A stretch of DNA of 64,000 nucleotides from Uranotaenia lowii (Eukaryota; Arthropoda; Insecta; Diptera; Culicidae): contig NC_073692.1 in assembly GCF_029784155.1 (NCBI RefSeq), forward strand, positions 155,515,531-155,579,530, given 5' to 3'. Shown in pieces: positions 48,331 through 58,846 of the stretch (the stretch's first letter is position 1; the number at the start of each line of letters is the position of its first letter). The notes beneath the pieces were generated by a model. That model had not been told where the DNA came from. It did not search any database and saw only the letters and a program-made list of their open reading frames with translations. Made by a program: the position numbers and the translations under genes.

Positions 48331-51300
48331 CTAAAGGCCAGAAAACGCATTTTAAAGTTGTGATCCCAAATTAAGCTCAGAATCCCCGAAAAACGCTTCT
48401 AAAGGCCAGAAAACGAATTTTAAAGTTGTGATCCCAAATTAAGCTCAGAATCCCCGAAAAACGCTTCTAAAGGCCGGAAAACGCATTTTAAAGTTGTGAT
48501 CCCAAATTAAGCTCAGAATGGCCGAAAAACGCTTCTAAAGGCCAGAAAACGCATTTTAAAGTTGTGATCCCAAATTAAGCTCAGAATGGCCGAAAAACGC
48601 TTCTAAAGGCCAGAAAACGCATTTTAAAGTTGTGATCCCAAATTAAGCTCAGAATGGCCGAAAAACGCTTCTAAAGGCCAGAAAACGCATTTTAAAGTTG
48701 TGATCCCAAATTAAGCTCAGAATGGCCGAAAAACGCTTCTAAAGGCCAGAAAACGCATTTTAAAGTTGTGATCCCAAATTAAGCTCAGAATGGCCGAAAA
48801 ACGCTTCTAAAGGCCAGAAAACGCATTTTAAAGTTGTGATCCCAAATAAGGCTCAGAATGGCCGAAAAACGCTTCTAAAGGCCAGAAAACGCATTTTAAA
48901 GTTGTGATCCCAAATTAAGCTCAGAATGGCCGAAAAACGCTTCTAAAGGCCAGAAAACGCATTTTAAAGTTGTGATCCCAAATTAAGCTCAGAATGGCCG
49001 AAAAACGCTTCTAAAGGCCAGAAAACGCATTTTAAAGTTGTGATCCCAAATTAAGCTCAGAATGGCCGAAAAACGCTTCTAAAGGCCAGAAAACGCATTT
49101 TAAAGTTGTGATCCCAAATAAAGCTCAGAATCCCCGAAAAACGCTTCTAAAGGCCAGAAAACGCATTTTAAAGTTGTGATCCCAAATTAAGCCCAGAATC
49201 CCCGAAAAACGCTTCTAAAGGCCAGAAAACGCATTTTAAAGTTGTGATCCCAAATTAAGCTCAGAATCCCCGAAAAACGCTTCTAATGGCCGGAAAACGC
49301 ATTTTAAAGTTGTGATCCCAAATTAAGCTCAAATCCCCGAAAAACGCTTCTAAAGGCCAGAAAACGAATTTTAAAGTTGTGATCCCAAATTAAGCTCAGA
49401 ATGGCCGAAAAACGCTTCTAAAGGCCGGAAAACGCATTTTAAAGTTGTGATCCCAAATTAAGCTCAGAATGGCCGATAAACGCTTCTAAAGGCCAGAAAA
49501 CGCATTTTAAAGTTGTGATCCCAAATTAAGCTCAGAATCCCCGAAAAACGCTTCTAAAGGCCAGAAAACGCATTTTAAAGTTGTGATCCCAAATTAAGCT
49601 CAGAATCCCCGAAAAACGCTTCTAAAGGCCAAAAAACGCATTTTAAAGTTGTGGTCCCAAATTAAGCTCAGAATGGCCGAAAAACGCTTCTAAAGGCCAG
49701 AAAACGCATTTTAAAGTTGTGATCCCAAATTAAGCTCAGAATGGCCGAAAAACGCTTCTAAAGGCCAGAAAACGCATTTTAAAGTTGTGATCCCAAATAA
49801 AGCTCAGAATCCCCGAAAAACGCTTCTAAAGGCCAGAAAACGAATTTTAAAGTTGTGATCCCAAATTAAGCTCAGAATCCCCGAAAAACGCTTCTAAAGG
49901 CCGGAAAACGCATTTTAAAGTTGTGATCCCAAATTAAGCTCAGAATGGCCGAAAAACGCTTCTAAAGGCCAGAAAACGCATTTTAAAGTTGTGATCCCAA
50001 ATTAAGCTCAGAATGGCCGAAAAACGCTTCTAAAGGCCAAAAAACGCATTTTAAAGTTGTGATCCCAAATTAAGCTCAGAATGGCCGAAAAACGCTTCTA
50101 AAGGCCAGAAAACGCATTTTAAAGTTGTGATCCCAAATTAAGCTCAGAATGGCCGAAAAACGCTTCTAAAGGCCAGAAAACGCATTTTAAAGTTGTGATC
50201 CCAAATTAAGCTCAGAATGGCCGAAAAACGCTTCTAAAGGCCAGAAAACGCATTTTAAAGTTGTGATCCCAAATAAAGCTCAGAATCCCCGAAAAACGCT
50301 TCTAAAGGCCAGAAAACGCATTTTAATGTTGTGATCCCAAATTAAGCTCAGAATCCCCGAAAAACGCTTCTAAAGGCCAGAAAACGCATTTTAATGTTGT
50401 GATCCCAAATTAAGCTCAGAATCCCCGAAAAACGCTTCTAAAGACCAGAAAACGCATTTTAAAGTTGTGATCCCCAATTAAGCTCAGAATGGCCGAAAAA
50501 CGCTTCTTAATGCCGGAAAACGCATTTTAAAGTTGTGATCCCAAATTATGCTCAGAATGGCCGAAAAACGCTTCTAAAGGCCAGAAAACGCATTTTAAAG
50601 TTGTGATCCCAAATTAAGCTCAGAATGGCCGAAAAACGCTTCTAAAGGCCAGAAAACGCATTTTAAAGTTGTGATCCCAAATTAAGCTCAGAATGGCCGA
50701 AAAACGCTTCTAAAGGCCAGAAAACGCATTTTAAAGTTGTGATCCCAAATTAAGCTCAGAATGGCCGAAAAACGCTTCTAAAGGCCAGAAAACGCATTTT
50801 AAAGTTGTGATCCCAAATTAAGCTCAGAATGGCCGAAAAACGCTTCTAAAGGCCAGAAAACGCATTTTAAAGTTGTGATCCCAAATTAAGCTCAGAATGG
50901 CCGAAAAACGCTTCTAAAGGCCAGAAAACGCATTTTAAAGTTGTGATCCCAAATTAAGCTAAGAATCCCCGAAAAACGCTTCTAAAGGCCAGAAAACGCA
51001 TTTTAAAGTTGTGATCCCAAATTAAGCTCAGAATGGCCGAAAAACGCTTCTAAAGGCCAGAAAACGCATTTTAAAGTTGTGATCCCAAATTAAGCTCAGA
51101 ATGGCCGAAAAACGCTTCTAAAGGCCAGAAAACGCATTTTAAAGTTGTGATCCCAAATTAAGCTAAGAATCCCCGAAAAACGCTTCTAAAGGCCAGAAAA
51201 CGCATTTTAAAGTTGTGATCCCAAATTAAGCTCAGAATGGCCGAAAAACGCTTCTAAAGGCCAGAAAACGCATTTTAAAGTTGTGATCCCAAATTATGCT

Positions 51301-53399
51301 CAGAATGGCCGAAAAACGCTTCTAAAGGCCAGAAAACGCATTTTAAAGTTGTGATCCCAAATTAAGCTCAGAATGGCCGAAAAACGCTTCTAAAGGCCAG
51401 AAAACGCATTTTAAAGTTGTGATCCCAAATTAAGCTCAGAATGGCCGAAAAACGCTTCTTAATGCCGGAAAACGCATTTTAAAGTTGTGATCCCAAATTA
51501 TGCTCAGAATGGCCGAAAAACGCTTCTAAAGGCCAGAAAACGCATTTTAAAGTTGTGATCCCAAATTAAGCTCAGAATGGCCGAAAAACGCTTCTAAAGG
51601 CCAGAAAACGCATTTTAAAGTTGTGATCCCAAATTAAGCTCAGAATGGCCGAAAAACGCTTCTAAAGGCCAGAAAACGCATTTTAAAGTTGTGATCCCAA
51701 ATTAAGCTCAGAATGGCCGAAAAACGCTTCTAAAGGCCAGAAAACGCATTTTAAAGTTGTGATCCCAAATTAAGCTCAGAATGGCCGAAAAACGCTTCTA
51801 AAGGCCAGAAAACGCATTTTCAAGTTGTGATCCCAAATTAAGCTCAGAATGGCCGAAAAACACTTCAAAGGCCAGAAAACGCATTTTAAAGTTGTGATCC
51901 CAAATTAAGCTCAGAATGGCCGAAAAACTCTTCTAAAGGCCAGAAAACGCATTTTAAAGTTGTGATCCCCAATTAAGCTAAGAATCCCCGAAAAACGCTT
52001 CTAAAGGCCAGAAAACGCATTTTAAAGTTGTGATCCCAAATTAAGCTCAGAATGGCCGAAAAACGCTTCTAAAGGCCAGAAAACGCATTTTAAAGTTGTG
52101 ATCCCAAATTAAGCTCAGAATGGCCGAAAAACGCTTCTAAAGGCCAGAAAACGCATTTTAAAGTTGTGATCCCAAATTAAGCTCAGAATGGCCGAAAAAC
52201 GCTTCTAAAGGCCAGAAAACGCATTTTAAAGTTGTGATCCCAAATTAAGCTCAGAATGGCCGAAAAACGCTTCTAAAGGCCAGAAAACGCATTTTAAAGT
52301 TGTGATCCCAAATTAAGCTCAGAATCCCCGAAAAACGCTTCTAAAGACCAGAAAACGCATTTTAAAGTTGTGATCCCCAATTAAGCTCAGAATCCCCGAA
52401 AAACGCTTCTAAAGGCCGGAAAACGCATTTTAAAGTTGTGATCCCCAATTAAGCTCACAATCCCCGAAAAACGCTTCTAAAGGCCAGAAAACGCATTTTA
52501 AAGTTGTGATCCCCAATTAAGCTCAGAATCCCCGAAAAACGCTTCTAAAGGCCGGAAAACGCATTTTAAAGTTGTGATCCCAAATTAAGCTCAGAATGGC
52601 CGAAAAACGCTTCTAAAGGCCAGAAAACGCATTTTAAAGTTGTGATCCCAAATTAAGCTCAGAATCCCCGAAAAACGCTTCTAAAGACCAGAAAACGCAT
52701 TTTAAAGTTGTGATCCCCAATCAAGCTCATAATCCCCGAAAAACGCTTCTAAAGGCCAGAAAACGCATTTTAAAGTTGTGATCCCAAATTAAGCTCAGAA
52801 TGGCCGAAAAACGCTTCTAAAGGCCAGAAAACGCATTTTAAAGTTGTGATCCCAAATTAAGCTCAGAATCCCCGAAAAACGCTTCTAAAGGCCGGAAAAC
52901 GCATTTTAAAGTTGTGATCCCAAATTAAGCTCAGAATGGCCGAAAAACGCTTCTAAAGGCCAGAAAACGCATTTTAAAGTTGTGATCCCAAATTAAGCTC
53001 AGAATGGCCGAAAAACGCTTCTAAAGGCCAGAAAACGCATTTTAAAGTTGTGATCCCAAATTAAGCTCAGAATGGCCGAAAAACGCTTCTAAAGGCCAGA
53101 AAACGCATTTTAAAGTTGTGATCCCAAATTAAGCTCAGAATGGCCGAAAAACGCTTCTAAAGGCCAAAAAACGCATTTTAAAGTTGTGATCCCAAATTAA
53201 GCTCAGAATGGCCGAAAAACGCTTCTAAAGGCCAGAAAACGCATTTTAAAGTTGTGATCCCCAATTAAGCTAAGAATCCCCGAAAAACGCTTCTAAAGGC
53301 CAAAAAACGCATTTTAAAGTTGTGATCCCAAATTAAGCTCAGAATGGCCGAAAAACGCTTCTAAAGGCCAGAAAACGCATTTTAAAGTTGTGATCCCAA

Positions 53400-54110
53400 A
53401 TTAAGCTCAGAATGGCCGAAAAACGCTTCTAAAGGCCAGAAAACGCATTTTCAAGTTATGATCCCAAATTAAGCTCAGAATGGCCGAAAAACGCTTCTAA
53501 AGGCCAGAAAACGCATTTTAAAGTTGTGATCCCAAATTAAGCTCAGAATGGCCGAAAAACGCTTCTATAGACCAGAAAACGCATTTTAAAGTTGTGATCC
53601 CAAATTAAGTTCAGAATCCCCGAAAAACGCTTCTAAAGGCCAGAAAACGCATTTTAAAGTTGTGATCCCAAATTAAGCTCAGAATGGCCGAAAAACGCTT
53701 CTAAAGGCCAGAAAACGCATTTTAAAGTTGTGATCCCAAATTAAGCTCAGAATGGCCGAAAAACGCTTCTAAAGGCCAGAAAACGCATTTTAAAGTTGTG
53801 ATCCCAAATTAAGCTCAGAATCCCCGAAAAACGCTTCTAAAGACCAGAAAACGCATTTTAAAGTTGTGATCCCCAATTAAGCTCAGAATCCCCGAAAAAC
53901 GCTTCTAAAGGCCAGAAAACGCATTTTAAAGTTGTGATCCCAAATTAAGCTCAGAATGGCCGAAAAACGCTTCTAAAGGCCAGAAAACGCATTTTAAAGT
54001 TGTGATCCCAAATTAATCTCAGAATGGCCGAAAAACGCTTCTAAAGGCCAGAAAACGCATTTTAAAGTTGTGATCCCAAATTAAGCTCAGAATGGCCGAA
54101 AAACGCTTCT
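53400..54110 (+). repeat. Right-segment duplicated block, copy 1
   Basis: Variant run cattttcaagttatg (53451), cttctatagaccag (near 53566), several G-types, C-type with gaccag, gatccccaatt C-type, attaatctcag, then the truncated monomer at 54111. The same run recurs at about 58039-58817 with an offset of 4639, then 4707 once the second copy has one extra monomer. Confidence 0.82.
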
Positions 54111-54139
54111 TAAGCTCAGAATGGCCGAAAAACGCTTCT
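54111..54139 (+). repeat. 29-bp truncated monomer, copy 1
   Basis: After acgcttct the sequence jumps directly to taagctcagaatgg, skipping 39 bp of the normal monomer (aaaggcc through cccaaat). The result is a direct 29-bp repeat with 54082-54110. The join lies between short similar strings (cttctaaa and aaattaag), which fits slippage or microhomology-mediated deletion. Confidence 0.92.
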
Positions 54140-55087
54140 AAAGGCCAGAAAACGCATTTTAAAGTTGTGATCCCAAATTAAGCTCAGAATGGCCGAAAAA
54201 CGCTTCTAAAGGCCAGAAAACGCATTTTAAAGTTGTGATCCCAGATTAAGCTCAGAATGGCCGAAAAACGCTTCTAAAGGCCAGAAAACGCATTTTAAAG
54301 TTGTGATCCCAAATTAAGCTCAGAATGGCCGAAAAACGCTTCTAAAGGCCAGAAAACGCATTTTAAAGTTGTGATCCCAAATTAAGCTCAGAATGGCCGA
54401 AAAACGCTTCTAAAGGCCAGAAAACACATTTTAAATTTGTGATCCCAAATTAAGCTCAGAATGGCCGAAAAACGCTTCTAAAGGTCAGAAAACGCATTTT
54501 AAAGTTGTGATCCCAAATTAAGCTCAGAATGGCCGAAAAACGCTTCTAAAGGCCAGAAAACGCATTTTAAAGTTGTGATCCCAAATAAAGCTCAGAATCC
54601 CCGAAAAACGCTTCTAAAGACCAGAAAACGCATTTTAAAGTTGTGATCCCAATTTAAGCTCAGAATCCCCAAAAAACGCTTCTAAAGGCCGGAAAACGCA
54701 TTTTAAAGTATCCCAAATTAAGCTCAGAATGGCCGAAAAACGCTTCTAAAGGCCAGAAAACGCATTTTAAAGTTGTGATCCCAAATTAAGCTCAGAATGG
54801 CCGAAAAACGCTTCTAAAGGCCAGAAAACGCATTTTAAAGTTGTGATCCCAAATTAAGCTCAGAATGGCCGAAAAACGCTTCTAAAGGCCAGAAAACGCA
54901 TTTTAAAGTTTTGATCCCAAATTAAGCTCAGAATCCCCGAAAAACGCTTCTAAAGGCCAGAAAACGCATTTTAAAGTTGTGATCCCAAATTAATCTCAGA
55001 ATGGCCGAAAAACGCTTCTAAAGGCCAGAAAACGCATTTTAAAGTTGTGATCCCAAATTAAGCTCAGAATGGCCGAAAAACGCTTCT

Positions 55088-55116
55088 TAAGCTCAGAATG
55101 GCCGAAAAACGCTTCT
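55088..55116 (+). repeat. 29-bp truncated monomer, copy 2
   Basis: Same 39-bp deletion with the same join as at 54111. The distance from copy 1 is 977 bp, which equals 15 monomers minus the 39-bp deletion and minus the 4-bp deletion at about 54709. Confidence 0.92.
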
Positions 55117-56476
55117 AAAGGCCAGAAAACGCATTTTAAAGTTGTGATCCCAAATTAAGCTCAGAATGGCCGAAAAACGCTTCTAAAGGCCAGAAAACGC
55201 ATTTTAAAGTTGTGATCCCAAATTAATCTCAGAATGGCCGAAAAACGCTTCTAAAGGCCAGAAAACGCATTTTAAAGTTGTGATCCCAAATTAAGCTCAG
55301 AATGGCCGAAAAACGCTTCTAAAGGCCAGAAAACGCATTTTAAAGTTGTGATCCCAAATTAAGCTCAGAATGGCCGAAAAACGCTTCTAAAGGCCAGAAA
55401 ACACATTTTAAATTTGTGATCCCAAATTAAGCTCAGAATGGCCGAAAAACGCTTCTAAAGGTCAGAAAACGCATTTTAAAGTTGTGATCCCAAATTAAGC
55501 TCAGAATGGCCGAAAAACGCTTCTAAAGGCCAGAAAACGCATTTTAAAGTTGTGATCCCAAATTAAGCTCAGAATGGCCGAAAAACGCTTCTAAAGGCCA
55601 GAAAACGCATTTTAAAGTTGTGATCCCAAATTAAGCTCAGAATCCCCGAAAAACGCTTCTAAAGACCAGAAAACGCATTTTAAAGTTGTGATCCCAATTT
55701 AAGCTCAGAATCCCCAAAAAACGCTTCTAAAGGCCGGAAAACGCATTTTAAAGTTGTGATCCCAAATTAATCTCAGAATGGCCGAAAAACGCTTCTAAAG
55801 GCCAGAAAACGCATTTTAAAGTTGTGATCCCAAATTAAGCTCAGAATGGCCGAAAAACGCTTCTAAAGGCCAGAAAACGCATTTTAAAGTTGTGATCCCA
55901 AATTAAGCTCAGAATGGCCGAAAAACGCTTCTAAAGGCCAGAAAACGCATTTTAAAGTTTTGATCCCAAATTAAGCTCAGAATGGCCGAAAAACGCTTCT
56001 AAAGGCCAGAAAACGCATTTTAAAGTTGTGATCCCAAATTAATCTCAGAATGGCCGAAAAACGCTTCTAAAGGCCAGAAAACGCATTTTAAAGTTGTGAT
56101 CCCAAATTAAGCTCAGAATGGCCGAAAAACGCTTCTAAAGGCCAGAAAACGCATTTTAAAGTTGTGATCCCAAATTAAGCTCAGAATGGCCGAAAAACGC
56201 TTCTAAAGGCCAGAAAACGCATTTTAAAGTTTTGATCCCAAATTAAGCTCAGAATGGCCGAAAAACGCTTCTAAAGGCCAGAAAACGCATTTTAAAGTTG
56301 TGATCCCAAATTAAGCTCAGAATGGCCGAAAAACGCTTCTAAAGGCCAGAAAACGCATTTTAAAGTTGTGATCCCAAATTAATCTCAGAATGGCCGAAAA
56401 ACGCTTCTAAAGGCCAGAAAACGCATTTTAAAGTTGTGATCCCAAATTAAGCTCAGAATGGCCGAAAAACGCTTCT

Positions 56477-56505
56477 TAAGCTCAGAATGGCCGAAAAACG
56501 CTTCT
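56477..56505 (+). repeat. 29-bp truncated monomer, copy 3
   Basis: Same join again, 1389 bp after copy 2 (21 monomers minus 39). It is followed by the acacattttaaatttg and ggtcag monomers that also follow copies 1 and 2, so the deletion was copied with its neighbours. Confidence 0.92.
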
Positions 56506-58038
56506 AAAGGCCAGAAAACGCATTTTAAAGTTGTGATCCCAAATTAAGCTCAGAATGGCCGAAAAACGCTTCTAAAGGCCAGAAAACACATTTTAAATTT
56601 GTGATCCCAAATTAAGCTCAGAATGGCCGAAAAACGCTTCTAAAGGTCAGAAAACGCATTTTAAAGTTGTGATCCCAAATTAAGCTCAGAATGGCCGAAA
56701 AACGCTTCTAAAGGCCAGAAAACGCATTTTAAAGTTGTGATCCCAAATTAAGCTCAGAATGGCCGAAAAACGCTTCTATAGGCCAGAAAACGCATTTTAA
56801 AGTTGGGATCCCAAATTAAGCTCAGAATGGCCGAAAAACGCTTCTAAAGGCCAGAAAACGCATTTTAAAGTTGTGATCCCAAATTAAGCTCAGAATGGCC
56901 GAAAACCGCTTCTAAAGGCCAGAAAACGCATTTTAAAGTTGTGATCCCAAATTAAGCTCAGGATGGCCGAAAAACGCTTCTAAAGGCCAGAAAACGCATT
57001 TTAAAGTTGTGATCCCAAATTAAGCTCAGAATGGCCGAAAAACGCTTCTAAAGGCCAGAAAACGCATTTTAAAGTTGTGATCCCAAATTAAGCTCAGAAT
57101 GGCCGAAAAACGCTTCTAAAGGCCAGAAAACGCATTTTAAAGTTGTGATCCCAAATTAAGCTCAGGATGGCCGAAAAACGCTTCTAAAGGCCAGAAAACG
57201 CATTTTAAAGTTGTGATCCCAAATTAAGCTCAGAATGGCCGAAAAACGCTTCTAAAGGCCAGAAAACGCATTTTAAAGTTGTGATCCCAAATTATGCTCA
57301 GAATGGCCGAAAAACGCTTCTAAAGGCCAGAAAACGTATTTTAAAGTTGTGATCCCAAATTAAGCTCAGAATGGCCGAAAAACGCTTCTAAAGGCCAGAA
57401 AACGCATTTTAAAGTTGTGATCCCAAATTAAGCTCAGAATGGCCGAAAAACGCTTCTAAAGGCCAGAAAACGCATTTTAAAGTTGTGATCCCAAATTAAG
57501 CTCAGAATGGCCGAAAAACGCTTCTAAAGGCCAGAAAACGCATTTTAAAGTTGTGATCCCAAATTAAGCTCAGAATGGCCGAAAAACGCTTCTAAAGGCC
57601 AGAAAACGCATTTTAAAGTTGTGATCCCAAATTAAGCTCAGAATGGCCGAAAAACGCTTCTAAAGGCCAGAAAACGTATTTTAAAGTTGTGATCCCAAAT
57701 TAAGCTCAGAATGGCCGAAAAACGCTTCTAAAGGCCAGAAAACGCATTTTAAAGTTGTGATCCCAAATTAAGCTCAGAATGGCCGAAAAACGCTTCTAAA
57801 GGCCAGAAAACGCATTTTAAAGTTGTGATCCCAAATTAAGCTCAGAATGGCCGAAAAACGCTTCTAAAGGCCAGAAAACGCATTTTAAAGTTGTGATCCC
57901 AAATTAAGCTCAGAATGGCCGAAAAACGCTTCTAAAGGCCAGAAAACGCATTTTAAAGTTGTGATCCCAAATTAAGCTCAGAATGGCCGAAAAACGCTTC
58001 TAAAGGCCAGAAAACGCATTTTAAAGTTGTGATCCCAA

Positions 58039-58817
58039 ATTAAGCTCAGAATGGCCGAAAAACGCTTCTAAAGGCCAGAAAACGCATTTTCAAGTTATGA
58101 TCCCAAATTAAGCTCAGAATGGCCGAAAAACGCTTCTAAAGGCCAGAAAAAGCATTTTAAAGTTGTGATCCCAAATTAAGCTCAGAATGGCCGAAAAACG
58201 CTTCTAAAGGCCAGAAAACGCATTTTAAAGTTGTGATCCCAAATTAAGCTCAGAATGGCCGAAAAACGCTTCTATAGACCAGAAAACGCATTTTAAAGTT
58301 TTGATCCCAAATTAAGCTCAGAATCCCCGAAAAACGCTTCTAAAGGCCAGAAAACGCATTTTAAAGTTGTGATCCCAAATTAAGCTCAGAATGGCCGAAA
58401 AACGCTTCTAAAGGCCAGAAAACGCATTTTAAAGTTGTGATCCCAAATTAAGCTCAGAATGGCCGAAAAACGCTTCTAAAGGCCAGAAAACGCATTTTAA
58501 AGTTGTGATCCCAAATTAAGCTCAGAATGGCCGAAAAACGCTTCTAAAGGCCAGAAAACGCATTTTAAAGTTGTGATCCCAAATTAAGCTCAGAATGGCC
58601 GAAAAACGCTTCTAAAGACCAGAAAACGCATTTTAAAGTTGTGATCCCCAATTAAGCTCAGAATCCCCGAAAAACGCTTCTAAAGGCCAGAAAACGCATT
58701 TTAAAGTTGTGATCCCAAATTAATCTCAGAATGGCCGAAAAACGCTTCTAAAGGCCAGAAAACGCATTTTAAAGTTGTGATCCCAAATTAAGCTCAGAAT
58801 GGCCGAAAAACGCTTCT
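58039..58817 (+). repeat. Right-segment duplicated block, copy 2
   Basis: Counterpart of 53400-54110: tcaagttatg at 58090, tatagacc at 58273, truncated monomer at 58818. It has one extra monomer between the first two landmarks, plus private changes such as aaaaagcatttt near 58149 and gttttgatccc after tatagacc. Confidence 0.82.
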
Positions 58818-58846
58818 TAAGCTCAGAATGGCCGAAAAACGCTTCT
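58818..58846 (+). repeat. 29-bp truncated monomer, copy 4
   Basis: Same join, 2341 bp after copy 3 (35 monomers minus 39). It ends the 58.04-58.82 kb duplicated block. The following monomers include cccagattaag near 58948, which also follows copy 1 (near 54241), supporting common descent with copy 1. Confidence 0.92.

Larger units (their letters stand above)
30301..48380 (+). repeat. Satellite mega-unit III (about 18 kb)
   Basis: Third copy, starting directly after unit II. The monomers around 30311 carry the same series (1-bp deletion, gtaatccc C-type, gttttgatccc G-type with ggtcag) as those at 17804, a period of 12507 bp (184 monomers minus 5 bp of known deletions). Collinear blocks follow: 30.6-32.5 to 17.5-19.4 kb (offset 13118), 35.1-36.0 to 19.7-20.6 (offset 15364), 37.0-41.8 to 20.8-25.5 (offset 16180 then 16315), and 44.15-48.4 to 26.0-30.25 (offset 18151 then 18083). 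The growing offset shows that unit III gained extra blocks at about 32.5-35.1, 36.0-36.9 and 41.8-44.1 kb, or that unit II lost them. Confidence 0.7.
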
